Shown here one piece after another: positions 6,720-15,352 of a stretch of DNA of 39,165 nucleotides. Below the pieces are notes generated by a model that saw only the letters and a list, made by a program, of their open reading frames with translations, was not told the origin of the DNA and ran no database searches. A program made the position numbers and the translations under genes. The DNA comes from a virus: the IMG/VR virus record IMGVR_UViG_3300042397_001415, positions 1-39,165 of that record; one strand, 5' to 3'. The stretch's first letter is position 1; every line of letters begins with the position of its first letter.

Positions 6720-7744
6720 TAATAGCCTCCTTTTTGGCGCAGGAATGTCAAAAAGTCTGCACCAGTTTCTACATCCTTAAACGCATGAACGAGCGGCTTA
6801 TCACCAAAGCGAGGTTCGATCACAGTCACAACGGACTGTCCTCTAAGCTGCTCAGTGAACTGCTTCTTCAATGCATAGTCATCGCTCATCTTATATCCGC
6901 GAGCGCGGATCAAGCAATAATCGCGACCGTTCTCCATCTCACCTTGGGCCACGCCCCAAGTGTGACGGTGGAACGCCGCATAGATGTCAGCCTGCTCATC
7001 CATCATCGAGGCACGTTTGAGGCCGTGCATCTCGTTATACATGGAGTGGCCCTTAAAGTCGTGCCGCGCCCAGACCGTCGCTTCACCAGATGGAGAGACC
7101 AGCTTTAGCTTCGCATCCCAGTCGCGCATCAGAACCTTCTGGGTATTCATGCGCTCGAAGATGCGAGAGCCATAGTTCCAGACATCGTGGTTGCCGAGTA
7201 TCCAAAGCAGCCAGTTGATGCCGAGGTCGTTCATGAACCAATCGACCAGTTCCCATGCCTCAGAGGATGTGGCCGACTGCTCTGCATATAACCGTTCTAG
7301 GCGACCGACCCAGTTATTGATGCTGTCGCCACCATTGCAGCCGTAGAGGGCTTCGGTCTCGCGGCAGATCGCAGCATGTTCCTCGATTAGGTTGAGATCA
7401 CAGAAGGGATCGTCAAGATGGGGATCGCCGAACCAGCAAAGGCCATATGGCCCCTCGACCGGCACCCTGATCGTCTGCCACGCCAGAGCCTTAGCATGTG
7501 CGATCCGAAGCGAGTTACGCTTCTTCATGGTTTCGAGGCGTTCCTCGAATGGCAGATCAGAGGGAGGCAGTTCCTCGGCCTCTGGTTTCGCAGTCATGTT
7601 GGGGACGTAATGATTGAGCCAGTGCTGGAGCGTCGGCCTCGATCTATTCATGACCCTTGCTGTCTGGGTCAGATTGTGCCCGCAGGCCTCATAAGTTCGA
7701 ACGAACTTCAGCAATTCTTCTTCAGATGGGCCGGGAGTTGGCAT
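6719..7744 (-). CDS. Calcineurin-like metallophosphoesterase with N-terminal helix-turn-helix
   Basis: A 341-aa protein. Residues 20-46 (NLTQTARVMNRSRPTLQHWL) look like a helix-turn-helix of the kind found in terminase small subunits and transposases. The rest is a binuclear metallophosphoesterase: GDPHLD (106-111), GGD (138-140), GNHD (184-187), HDFKGHS (228-234) and HRHT (259-262) supply the expected metal ligands. Phage members are poorly characterised; nucleic-acid phosphodiesterase activity is possible. It is encoded between a holin-like gene and the endolysin, an unexpected place for a DNA-directed enzyme. ATG 7744 with GAGGTGA just upstream is preferred over the adjoining TTG. Confidence 0.82.
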   Translation of the reverse strand: MPTPGPSEEELLKFVRTYEACGHNLTQTARVMNRSRPTLQHWLNHYVPNMTAKPEAEELPPSDLPFEERLETMKKRNSLRIAHAKALAWQTIRVPVEGPYGLCWFGDPHLDDPFCDLNLIEEHAAICRETEALYGCNGGDSINNWVGRLERLYAEQSATSSEAWELVDWFMNDLGINWLLWILGNHDVWNYGSRIFERMNTQKVLMRDWDAKLKLVSPSGEATVWARHDFKGHSMYNEMHGLKRASMMDEQADIYAAFHRHTWGVAQGEMENGRDYCLIRARGYKMSDDYALKKQFTEQLRGQSVVTVIEPRFGDKPLVHAFKDVETGADFLTFLRQKGGY

Positions 7745-7766
7745 CAATCACCTCGTATAATTACGG

Positions 7767-7967
7767 CTAATCTTTAGGTAGCCGCTCCCCGTTAAATCTG
7801 GCTTCGAACCAATCGTAAATGCGCAGGCTCATCCAGACTATAGTGAGTAATGAGGCCAATGGTGGCAAGATTTGAGAGAGCGCCCCCGCAGCAACCGCAA
7901 CAGAAAACCAGTCGGCAATATGCTTCACGTTATCCCCCAGTGCGTGAATTGCTTTGTGGACGCTCAT
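7767..7967 (-). CDS. Small membrane protein, holin candidate
   Basis: A 66-aa protein with a soluble N-terminus (MSVHKAIHALGDNVKHIADW), a hydrophobic region broken by Pro-Pro (about 21-50: SVAVAAGALSQILPPLASLL) and the end VWMSLRIYDWFEARF. The pattern of N-terminal helix, two short membrane spans and an R-I-Y motif is typical of small phage proteins annotated as holins. AAGGTG precedes ATG 7967. It opens the lysis block. Confidence 0.6.
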   Translation of the reverse strand: MSVHKAIHALGDNVKHIADWFSVAVAAGALSQILPPLASLLTIVWMSLRIYDWFEARFNGERLPKD

Positions 7968-7976
7968 CTCAGCACC

Positions 7977-8291
7977 TTAAATCCAAGGAAGTTCAGGCCT
8001 GATAACAGGCGGGTTCTTCTGGTCCTCGATTTGTTTCATAATGGATGTTTCGTAATTATCAACACCTTCTTGACCAAGTGCATCTTTCACCCAACCAACG
8101 ACAGTATCTTCGCTCAGAGCATCAAAGGCAATGAACTCAGCTTCAGGATCAAGCGTCAGGCCAGCAGAGCCATAAGCATAGCCGCTGAAGCCATCTTCCT
8201 CGTGGGCGAGCGTCCAGTGCGCGGTGAACACAACATTTTCCTGACCTTCATATTCAGGATAGCATTCAAGGCTTACAATCTTCCAGTCCAT
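7977..8291 (-). CDS. DUF7936-like phage protein following the tail fibre gene
   Basis: A 104-aa acidic protein (MDWKIVSLECYPEYEGQENV... ending PELPWI). The W-x-I start, V-V-F-T-A-H-W strand, F-x-A-F-D-x-L-x-E-x-x-V-x-x-W-V region and C-terminal L-P-W match a small phage protein family usually encoded directly after a tail fibre (DUF7936 type). Function is unknown; a fibre-associated or chaperone-like role is a guess. ATG 8291, just 3 nt beyond the fibre stop, with GAAGGAAA upstream, is preferred over the longer frame to 8318. Confidence 0.65.
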   Translation of the reverse strand: MDWKIVSLECYPEYEGQENVVFTAHWTLAHEEDGFSGYAYGSAGLTLDPEAEFIAFDALSEDTVVGWVKDALGQEGVDNYETSIMKQIEDQKNPPVIRPELPWI

Positions 8292-8292
8292 T

Positions 8293-10410
8293 TTAGTTTC
8301 CTTCGAGTTGAGCCACACGGGCGCGGAGGCTTTGGAGTTCTTTCACCAACATTGGAACCAGCTTTGAATAATCGACGCCCATCATTTCTTCTGGGTCAGC
8401 AGGCTGGCTGACTGCCTCTGGTGCTACCTCAAGCAATTCTTGGGCGATGAAGCCGTAACGCTGATGCTCGCCGTTAGCCTTCCAGTCAAATTTGCGAACT
8501 TGGATCGCATCAATAAGGCTTGATGCACCATCAGCGTCTGCGACATTTTCCTTTAGCCGTGCGTCTGAAGAGGTATAGTAGGTAGTGCTTGTGGTGGTGA
8601 GGCCAATAGACCCAACGGAAGAGCCAGACCGGAAAAACTGGATCGCGGTTGCATCAGCTTGAGTCGAAACGGCCATGGCCGTCCCGTTGCCGCCGTTTGT
8701 AAAATAGGCTGTCGAGCCTCCGCCAGAGGCATTCTTGTAAAGAATAGCGCCGTCAGTCGTGACTTCGTTTGATAAGGAAGTTTTGCCCCACAACAAATTC
8801 CCGCTGGAGTCGATGCGGGCGCGTTCTGTGTTGCTTGTAAAGAACGCAATCGGCGCGGCATTTTCGGTAATAAGCTTATACAGTCCGGTGCCGGTGTTTA
8901 TTAAGCTAAAGTCTCCATTTGTGCCGGGTGCGCGGAAAATACGGGTCTCATAATCCGTACCCGCCGCCGCATGCATGTCGATATAGCAGTTGCCGTTGCC
9001 TAAACGCTGACCACCTACCTCGATAGCGGTGTCTTGGGTGGTAACGCCAGCCCCAGTCACAATGGTTGTTCCACAGATCAACTGATCTGTAAAATATCCA
9101 TCTCCTGCGACGTGAAGTTTGTAGGCTGGCGAAATCGTATTAATCCCGACGTTGCCTGCGCTGGTGATGGTCATTTTTTCTGTGAAGCTAATTACGTTAC
9201 CCGCTGTGCCTGCAGGGGCGTTGTAAAACCCGATGGTGCCATTTGAGGCCATGTATATTTGGGACGCACCGAAGTCGGATTTGTAACGCCAATTCGCACC
9301 GCTATCGAGGTAGGCATTATTCGCAATGCCCGAAATAGCAAGGCTACCAAAAAGCGCACCGCCGCCAGTGGTTATATCAATAGCGCGCCACGAGGATGCC
9401 CACGGGCTTGGGGCGCAATTAATCCCGACGTTGCCAGCGTTGTTGAGGCGCATACGCTCTAAGCCGTTGGTGCCAAAATATACAGGCTGTGAAATACCGG
9501 CATCGGTTCCGACAAACATTGGCGCATCGCCTGTTTGGACAACTGCAGAGCCGTTAGTGCCGACAGAACCTATACTACCCCCAGCATAAGAAGGTCCGTA
9601 TGTCAGTAGTGCGACACCTGCAGTTCCCCCAGAATTGTACGTCCGTATTCCACCTCCGCCGCCAGCATCCGTGCCCTTAAAAATTGCTTGGAAAAGTGCT
9701 GACGACTCAACTTGCAGTTTTTCGGTCGGCGAAGTCGTACCAATCCCGACGTTGCCAACAGCGTCAATCCGCATGTTTTCGGCCATGCTACCAGCTTGGC
9801 CGGTCCAAAAGCCAAGTTGGCCATTGACGTTGTTGGCGGCGGTATCAATGCCGGTAATTCTAGCTCGTTCAGTGCCTGCGTAACCAAAAAACCTAACCGA
9901 CTGGTAAATCGGGGACGCATTGCTGCCAGCAGCGCCATCTGGTGTCCGTATGCCTATCTGGGAGTTGCTTGAACCTACGACATCAAACTTGTAGGTAGGC
10001 ACTCTACCCAAACCAAGATTACCTGATGCGTCGAGGCGCATCCGCTCTGTTATCCCACCTGATTGGAAAATCAGGTTGCCGTTGGTCATGTTTACACCGC
10101 CCGACCAACCTTGATCAGACATAGAAAACTGAACACCAGTACCAGTGCTATTATACAGGTTTAATAGGTCTGTTCCCGTTTGGCTAAGATACATGCGCCA
10201 AGTAACAGGGTTATTGGTCCCAATACCCACATTACCACTAAAATATCCCTGACCACCCTTGGTAACACTAAAATGCTCAGTGCCATTGGTCTGAAGCGTC
10301 ACCAGCTTCGAGGCAGCAGCCGACGCGCTATCGGTGACATTCATCTTGATGGCGTTGAACGTAGTCCCGCCAGCGTTCCAAGTATCGGTTAGGTCGTAGA
10401 TATAGGCCAT
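8293..10410 (-). CDS. Tail fibre/side fibre with C-terminal S74 intramolecular chaperone
   Basis: A 705-aa fibre. The body carries repeats of the G-N-V/L-G-I/L-G motif (for example GNVGIGTNNP, GNLGLGRVP, GNVGIGTTSP, GNVGINTISP), each preceded by R-M-R/T-x-x-x-x-G, as in trimeric beta fibres. The last ~90 residues are a peptidase S74 / intramolecular chaperone domain: S615-D-A-R-L-K620-E-N, later F-D-W-K, Y-G-F-I-A-Q-E-L and V-D-Y-S-K-L-V-P-M-L, ending in a helix. By analogy with endosialidase chaperones, Ser615 and Lys620 would form the self-cleavage dyad that releases the chaperone after trimer folding. AGGAG precedes ATG 10410. A receptor-binding role is likely. Confidence 0.88.
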   Translation of the reverse strand: MAYIYDLTDTWNAGGTTFNAIKMNVTDSASAAASKLVTLQTNGTEHFSVTKGGQGYFSGNVGIGTNNPVTWRMYLSQTGTDLLNLYNSTGTGVQFSMSDQGWSGGVNMTNGNLIFQSGGITERMRLDASGNLGLGRVPTYKFDVVGSSNSQIGIRTPDGAAGSNASPIYQSVRFFGYAGTERARITGIDTAANNVNGQLGFWTGQAGSMAENMRIDAVGNVGIGTTSPTEKLQVESSALFQAIFKGTDAGGGGGIRTYNSGGTAGVALLTYGPSYAGGSIGSVGTNGSAVVQTGDAPMFVGTDAGISQPVYFGTNGLERMRLNNAGNVGINCAPSPWASSWRAIDITTGGGALFGSLAISGIANNAYLDSGANWRYKSDFGASQIYMASNGTIGFYNAPAGTAGNVISFTEKMTITSAGNVGINTISPAYKLHVAGDGYFTDQLICGTTIVTGAGVTTQDTAIEVGGQRLGNGNCYIDMHAAAGTDYETRIFRAPGTNGDFSLINTGTGLYKLITENAAPIAFFTSNTERARIDSSGNLLWGKTSLSNEVTTDGAILYKNASGGGSTAYFTNGGNGTAMAVSTQADATAIQFFRSGSSVGSIGLTTTSTTYYTSSDARLKENVADADGASSLIDAIQVRKFDWKANGEHQRYGFIAQELLEVAPEAVSQPADPEEMMGVDYSKLVPMLVKELQSLRARVAQLEGN

Positions 10411-10455
10411 TTCGAACTCCTATCATTTCTGGCGGCGAAAAGCAATTTTCTTTCG

Positions 10456-13400
10456 TCACGCCCTTAGCCAGCTTCTGTTTGCATCCTCTGCATGAGTGCC
10501 GCTTCCGGTTTTTGTGAGCAATGCCTGAATTTCGTATCTTTGGGGACCACCACTGCTATTGGTGTAAGTCGCGCTGACAGTCAATGCGCCGCCTTCGCTA
10601 ACGGGGTAAGTGTCGCTGTCCGATGTTCCGAAGTTGCTGTATGTGCCGCCAACTGGCCTGACTTGCAACTGAAGCGTAAAGGTCGAGGACGCTACAGAAC
10701 CCACGTTTATTGTTGATACGGCATTAACATCAATTGATTCGCTGTTAGCCAGAGAGACAACAAAAGACCCGCTGCGAAGAACGTCAAAGCGAACGCCAAC
10801 CGGTGTGATTGCCTCAACTTGAACTGGCGTTGACCAGCTTCCAACTAGCGTGGATGCACCGCTAATTTCTCCACGACTTTCCCACATTGGTTCGCCATTC
10901 GCAGCCGGTCTGCTTTGCGACCAGCCAGCCGGTGTCAGGTTTCCTGTAGGTGTTGCAGGTTGTGTCGCTGACCGGATGTAAATCGGAACAAACTTGTTGC
11001 CGTTAACGCCGTCAGTTCCATCTGTTCCGTCAGTACCAGTCCGAGACTTCGACAGGCTCAGAACCTTTTGGATGGTAACGCCGCTGTAGACCGCTTGGAA
11101 AGTGGCCGAGGCTGTATCAGCAGACATGGCGCTGACTGAATAGATGCCGGTGCTGCCACCAATGGACACCGTGCAGTTGCTCGACGATGCCACGGTGAAT
11201 GCCGAACTGGTGGTAACGTCCGTCGTACCCTGAAAGACCTTGAACGTGCCATTCGCAGGCGTGAAGCTTGCCACCACACCAGAACTGTCTGCGGAAAGCG
11301 TGACGGCCTCATTGGTGAGTAGGCCAGTTATGGCATCTGTACCGTCAGCACCGTCCGTACCATCAGTCCCATCCGCACCCGGCAAGCCCTGCACAGCCGC
11401 CTGAAGGATCGCCACCTTTTCGTGGGCATCGTCAAAGCGAGTGTTGGCGGTTGCGCCGGTCCACGGTGTATCTTGGGTAGTGTCGGTCCAAGACGGCGTC
11501 AGTCCCGAAAGGAAGCTGTTGAGAGAATTGATGGCGCTGGTTGCGTTGGTGCGCTCTGTGGAGGCCACACCAAGAGCAGCAGCCTTTGCGTCAAGTGCTG
11601 TGTAATTCGAGATCAGCGCATCATAGACAACTTTAAGGGTTGGCTTCTCTGCGGCAGAGAGCCAGTTGTCGGAGGAGATAATATCGATCTCTGCTTGAGC
11701 CGCTGCGACATCTGCCAAGGCCTGAGCAATGCCCAAGTCACGCACCAATACCCAAGCCGAACCAGACCAGCGATAAAGCTTATTGTTATCGTCTGTGTCG
11801 ATCCAAAGATCGCCAACGGCCTCTGCGGTCGGTGCTGTAGTCCCGACAAAGGTGGTTACCTTGCCATCAGCCGTAGCTTGAGCATCAGAAGCGGCAGCGA
11901 TAGCCGTCGAGATCGCGTCATCCTGAACCTCGATAAAGGTCGTGCCATTGTGGCGATACAACTTGTTCCCGTCATCAGTGTCGATCCACAGGTCGCCCGA
12001 TGAAGCGCCAGAAGGCATTGACGATTGATAAAAGCTTTCAATTTTACCGTCAGCGGACGCCTGAGCATTCGCCGCATCAGTCAGTGCCTGAGCGATTCCA
12101 GCGTCACGCGCTAAAACCCATGCGCTGCCCGACCATCTATACAGCTTATTGCTGTCATCAGTGTCGAACCAAAGGTCTCCAACGCCCTCTGCTGTCGGCG
12201 CGGAAGTCGTGTAGAATGTAGTGACCTTACCGTCAGCGGTGGCTTGCGCCCCAGCGGCATCAGATATTGCTATCCCGATCCCAGCGTCCTGTACAACGAC
12301 CCAAGCGGAACCGCTCCAACGATATTGCTTGTTACCATCATCCGTATCGAACCATAGGTCGCCAATACCTTCTGCTGTTGGCGCAGAGGCTTGATAGAAT
12401 GTCTGCACTTTTCCGTCAGCAGTGGCCTGTGCGTCATTTGCCAACGCAGCAGCAGCAGCTATGCCAGCGTCACGTACCGAAACCCAAGCCGAGCCACTCC
12501 AGCGATACAGCTTATTGCTGTCATCAGTATCTACCCAGAGATCACCAACGCCCTCTGCGGTAGGGGCAGAAGTCGAAGCAAATGTCGTAACCTTGCCGTC
12601 GGCAGTGGCTTGCGCACCGGCAGCGGCAGTTATAGCTGTTCCGATAGCGGTATCCTGCACGACAACAAAAGTTGTGCCATTGTGCCGATATTGTTTGTTA
12701 CCATCGTCAGTGTCAAACCAAAGGTCGCCAATAGTGCCGGTTGGCATACTGGCTTGATAATAGCTATCAATCTTGCCATCCGCAGTCGCCTGAGCATTAG
12801 CCGCATCATTAAGGGCGGTTGAAATGGAACTGATTTGAGCAGCCGTTGCGCCAATGTTAGCCACATCAACCCACGCCGAACCATTCCATCGTGTCAGGTA
12901 TCCGGTTGATGGCTTGTACCAAAGGTCACCAATCGCCTCTGCTGTAGGTGTGGATTCGACGTAGAATGTGGTCACCTTGCCATCCGCAGTAGCCTGCGCA
13001 TCTGAGGCAGCAACAAGGGCCGCATTAATGCCATCGTCCTGAATCTCTATAAAAGTGATTCCGTTGTGGCGATAAAGTTTATTGCCATCGTCCGTATCGA
13101 TCCACAGATCGCCCTCTGTGCCGGTGGTCGGCATAGTGGCCTGATAGAAGCTCTCTATCTTGCCATCAGCCGTGGCCTGAGCCGAAAGGGCCGCATCAAG
13201 CGCCTGATCAATACCCAGAATAAACGGAGCATTGAGCGGATCGTAAATCGTCGGGGCAGTCGGCGTGACCGGAGCAGAGTCCTCACGATCCCAAGCGTAG
13301 ATTGCAGCATTCTCTTCGACCAATGCCAAAGGCACTTGACCGTCGAAGCGGATTTCCTGACTGATCACGCGGAACGGTTTATTCGACCAGCCAAGAGCCT

Positions 13401-14751
13401 CAATGCTGAGACGCACAACGTCGCCAACCTGACAGCCAAGCGCCTTTGCGTTGAAGGTGGCGCTGAACATGCCGCGATACTGGTTGCGCTGAAGAATTTG
13501 CTTGGCGATCCGCTGCGCTCTCCGACCATCCTCAACATAAGCCAGATCAATAGTGGTGGCGCGTTCAATGCCGTCCGAAGAGGTGAAGCCAACTTCAGGA
13601 TAGTCCACCATCTGATAAAGGCTGGTGTAAGACGGATCGACATAGCGACCACGGGCCACATTATAGTTTTCTGTCAGGCCGCGAGTTTGCTGCCAATCGA
13701 ACTCGCCAAGCATGTCGGCTTCGTCAAGATCAAGCACATATTCGCCAAGATCATTCTTCATGACCGTCAGCGTCAACTTGCCCGAATTGTCGCGAAGCGT
13801 ACCGTTCATGGACATGAGGAAGGTATTGATAATGTCCATGCGGCTGTCGGCGTCTGAAGCCGTGCCCGAAGTGCGATAACGCTTTTGCGTCCCGCCAGTA
13901 GCAAGGATCACACTTTCGTCGCAGATATTGGCCGCAGTGATGAATGAAGCCATGTCGAGTCGGTTGGCTGGTACGCCGCAACCAACAGACAGCTTGCCAT
14001 TAATCTTCCATCCCAGAAGCCACCAGAGAAGCTGGAGAGCCGGATTGTCGCAATCGTCTGCGTCGGTGTAGACGCCCCAAGTGGTCTGATCGTTAGAGCG
14101 ATGGCTTCCAGAGCCGCCAGCAACTGTGCTGTCCTTGCGGGGGTCATAGAGGAGCGCACCATTGCCAATGATCGTCACGCGGCTAGGCAGGCCGTTTACA
14201 AGCGGGCTTTCAGCCTTCTTGGTGTTGCCAGTACGCTTGATCCGAATATGCAAATAAGCGCAGCCGGTGAGCCGACGTGACGAACCCCATTTCGCGCCAC
14301 CATTAATGGCGATAGTATTGCCAGCGGTCCCTTCGGTGCGGGTCGTTACAGTCAGATAGCCGGTATAGGTTGCGGTCACGCCACCAGTGGCAGTCCAAGC
14401 CTGCTTTTCTTCAAACCAAATCTCATCAATCGACGCAACTTTATGAGCCGCGACGGCAATAATATAATCAATAAATTCCTGATCGGTGCCGCTGCTTTCG
14501 TGGTAGCGAAGGTCCAAGTTCATGGCAGTCGTGCCGAAGACTGACTTGCGCGGCGTAATAGGATCAAGGCTGACGTTTAGGCGGGAGAGCTGCGTCTTAG
14601 GCGCTCTTGGCCCGAAGAACTGCTGTGCAACACCAGACAGGACAGTGGTTGCCGCCATAGCGAGCATTGCTGCACCAGCAGCGGTTACGCTAACAAAGCT
14701 ACCCGCAGTGAATGTCGGAACAAGCGAAACGCCGCCAGTTACAATTGCCAA
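10456..14751 (-). CDS. Tail tip / host-specificity protein (gpJ-like) with eight internal repeats
   Basis: A protein of at least 1431 aa. The N-terminal ~510 residues form the tail-hub part (SVFGTTAMNLDLRYHESSGT, TFNAKALGCQVGDVVRLS), expected to cap the tail and contact the distal tail proteins. Residues ~515-1015 are eight copies of a ~61-residue module with A-Q-A-T-A-D-G-K and G-D-L-W-x-D-T-D-D motifs. Then come a helical segment (SAAEKPTLKVVYDAL), two collagen-like Gly-x-Asp tracts (PGADGTDGTDG and GTDGTDGTDGVNG), and Ig-like beta domains to the end. The only ordinary start is TTG 14751, which has no ribosome site. The frame continues upstream to 14799, where AUC-GGU-AAG (I/M-G-K-I-V-K) follows GGGAGG by 5 nt. 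See the findings on HNH insertion. Confidence 0.85.
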   Translation of the reverse strand: MAIVTGGVSLVPTFTAGSFVSVTAAGAAMLAMAATTVLSGVAQQFFGPRAPKTQLSRLNVSLDPITPRKSVFGTTAMNLDLRYHESSGTDQEFIDYIIAVAAHKVASIDEIWFEEKQAWTATGGVTATYTGYLTVTTRTEGTAGNTIAINGGAKWGSSRRLTGCAYLHIRIKRTGNTKKAESPLVNGLPSRVTIIGNGALLYDPRKDSTVAGGSGSHRSNDQTTWGVYTDADDCDNPALQLLWWLLGWKINGKLSVGCGVPANRLDMASFITAANICDESVILATGGTQKRYRTSGTASDADSRMDIINTFLMSMNGTLRDNSGKLTLTVMKNDLGEYVLDLDEADMLGEFDWQQTRGLTENYNVARGRYVDPSYTSLYQMVDYPEVGFTSSDGIERATTIDLAYVEDGRRAQRIAKQILQRNQYRGMFSATFNAKALGCQVGDVVRLSIEALGWSNKPFRVISQEIRFDGQVPLALVEENAAIYAWDREDSAPVTPTAPTIYDPLNAPFILGIDQALDAALSAQATADGKIESFYQATMPTTGTEGDLWIDTDDGNKLYRHNGITFIEIQDDGINAALVAASDAQATADGKVTTFYVESTPTAEAIGDLWYKPSTGYLTRWNGSAWVDVANIGATAAQISSISTALNDAANAQATADGKIDSYYQASMPTGTIGDLWFDTDDGNKQYRHNGTTFVVVQDTAIGTAITAAAGAQATADGKVTTFASTSAPTAEGVGDLWVDTDDSNKLYRWSGSAWVSVRDAGIAAAAALANDAQATADGKVQTFYQASAPTAEGIGDLWFDTDDGNKQYRWSGSAWVVVQDAGIGIAISDAAGAQATADGKVTTFYTTSAPTAEGVGDLWFDTDDSNKLYRWSGSAWVLARDAGIAQALTDAANAQASADGKIESFYQSSMPSGASSGDLWIDTDDGNKLYRHNGTTFIEVQDDAISTAIAAASDAQATADGKVTTFVGTTAPTAEAVGDLWIDTDDNNKLYRWSGSAWVLVRDLGIAQALADVAAAQAEIDIISSDNWLSAAEKPTLKVVYDALISNYTALDAKAAALGVASTERTNATSAINSLNSFLSGLTPSWTDTTQDTPWTGATANTRFDDAHEKVAILQAAVQGLPGADGTDGTDGADGTDAITGLLTNEAVTLSADSSGVVASFTPANGTFKVFQGTTDVTTSSAFTVASSSNCTVSIGGSTGIYSVSAMSADTASATFQAVYSGVTIQKVLSLSKSRTGTDGTDGTDGVNGNKFVPIYIRSATQPATPTGNLTPAGWSQSRPAANGEPMWESRGEISGASTLVGSWSTPVQVEAITPVGVRFDVLRSGSFVVSLANSESIDVNAVSTINVGSVASSTFTLQLQVRPVGGTYSNFGTSDSDTYPVSEGGALTVSATYTNSSGGPQRYEIQALLTKTGSGTHAEDANRSWLRA
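11700..13210 (-). repeat. Eight tandem ~183-bp coding repeats in the tail tip gene
   Basis: On the - strand the region encodes eight successive modules, each starting near A-Q-A-T/S-A-D-G-K-I/V, then P-T-A-E-x-x-G-D-L-W-x-D-T-D-D-x-N-K-x-Y-R, then a W-S-G-S-A-W or H-N-G-T-T-F turn and a V-x-D-x-x-I helix. Two subtypes alternate: the H-N-G type (copies 1, 3, 7) and the W-S-G/W-N-G type (copies 2, 4, 5, 6, 8). The repeats are well conserved as protein but differ at many third positions. Confidence 0.85.
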
Positions 14752-14791
14752 GCCGACAAGGGCTGCGGCAATGGCAACGCTCTTTACAATC

Positions 14792-15352
14792 TTACCGATG
14801 ACAGCCTCCCATAAATTCTTCCGCCGTCTTGCGTCCCTTTTTCATATTACACGAAGGGCAGGCTATAGCCAAATTTTGCTTGTCGTTTCCGCCACCGCGA
14901 GAAAGCGGAACAACATGGTCAACGTGATATTCTTTTACCGGAATTTGGCAATAAGCGCATCTAAAATTTTGTTCCCTGAGAATTTCCTGAATTTCTTCGG
15001 CTGTATGGGTTCCGCTGCAACCATTTATTTTTGCCCTGCGATTTGCTTGATGTAATACATGCCTTTCAGGATGCCTGATCCTCCATTTTTTTTTAGCTTC
15101 CCTTGCCTTTTCTCTGTTTGCTTCTCTCCATTTTGCCGAAAGCAAATTGTGCTTTTTTCTATATTCTTCATCTTTCATTTTTTCGTAATGTAAAATTGAG
15201 GCTCTCTCAGAAAGCCTCTTTTTATTATTTTGATAATATTCTTTGTGGTATGCCTTTTTGCACGGCTTACATGAACTTGAACCTCTGCCAGCCTTCATTT
15301 CAATAGGCAAAACAGATTCACAACGCGGGCATATGAAATTATCATTACCCAC
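14792..15352 (-). CDS. Free-standing HNH endonuclease inserted between tail genes
   Basis: A 186-aa protein with an N-terminal zinc finger (C-P-R-C ... C-K-P-C), a long Lys/Arg/Glu-rich helical linker, and a C-terminal HNH nuclease: C-A-Y-C, D-H-V-V-P-L-S-R-G-G, N-L-A-I-A-C-P-S-C-N with a late N and K-x-G. It is a homing-type endonuclease. I place the start at GTG 15352 because GGAG lies 8 nt upstream; longer frames lie inside the preceding gene. It overlaps the preceding stop by 8 nt. The gene is visibly richer in A+T than both flanks, which suggests recent acquisition. It is bounded by GGTAA at each end and appears to have taken the tail tip gene's original start. Confidence 0.85.
   Translation of the reverse strand: MGNDNFICPRCESVLPIEMKAGRGSSSCKPCKKAYHKEYYQNNKKRLSERASILHYEKMKDEEYRKKHNLLSAKWREANREKAREAKKKWRIRHPERHVLHQANRRAKINGCSGTHTAEEIQEILREQNFRCAYCQIPVKEYHVDHVVPLSRGGGNDKQNLAIACPSCNMKKGRKTAEEFMGGCHR

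Noticed and set aside
13066-13857. Long + strand frame (263 aa) opposite the tail tip gene
   Set aside because: It is antisense to a clear 1431-aa gene with repeats, lacks a ribosome site and has no recognisable domain; a shadow of codon bias.
14792-15352. Group I intron or intein carrying the HNH gene
   Set aside because: The inserted segment is almost wholly filled by the HNH frame, leaving no room for a ribozyme core. The frame is closed by its own start and stop, so it is not an intein.
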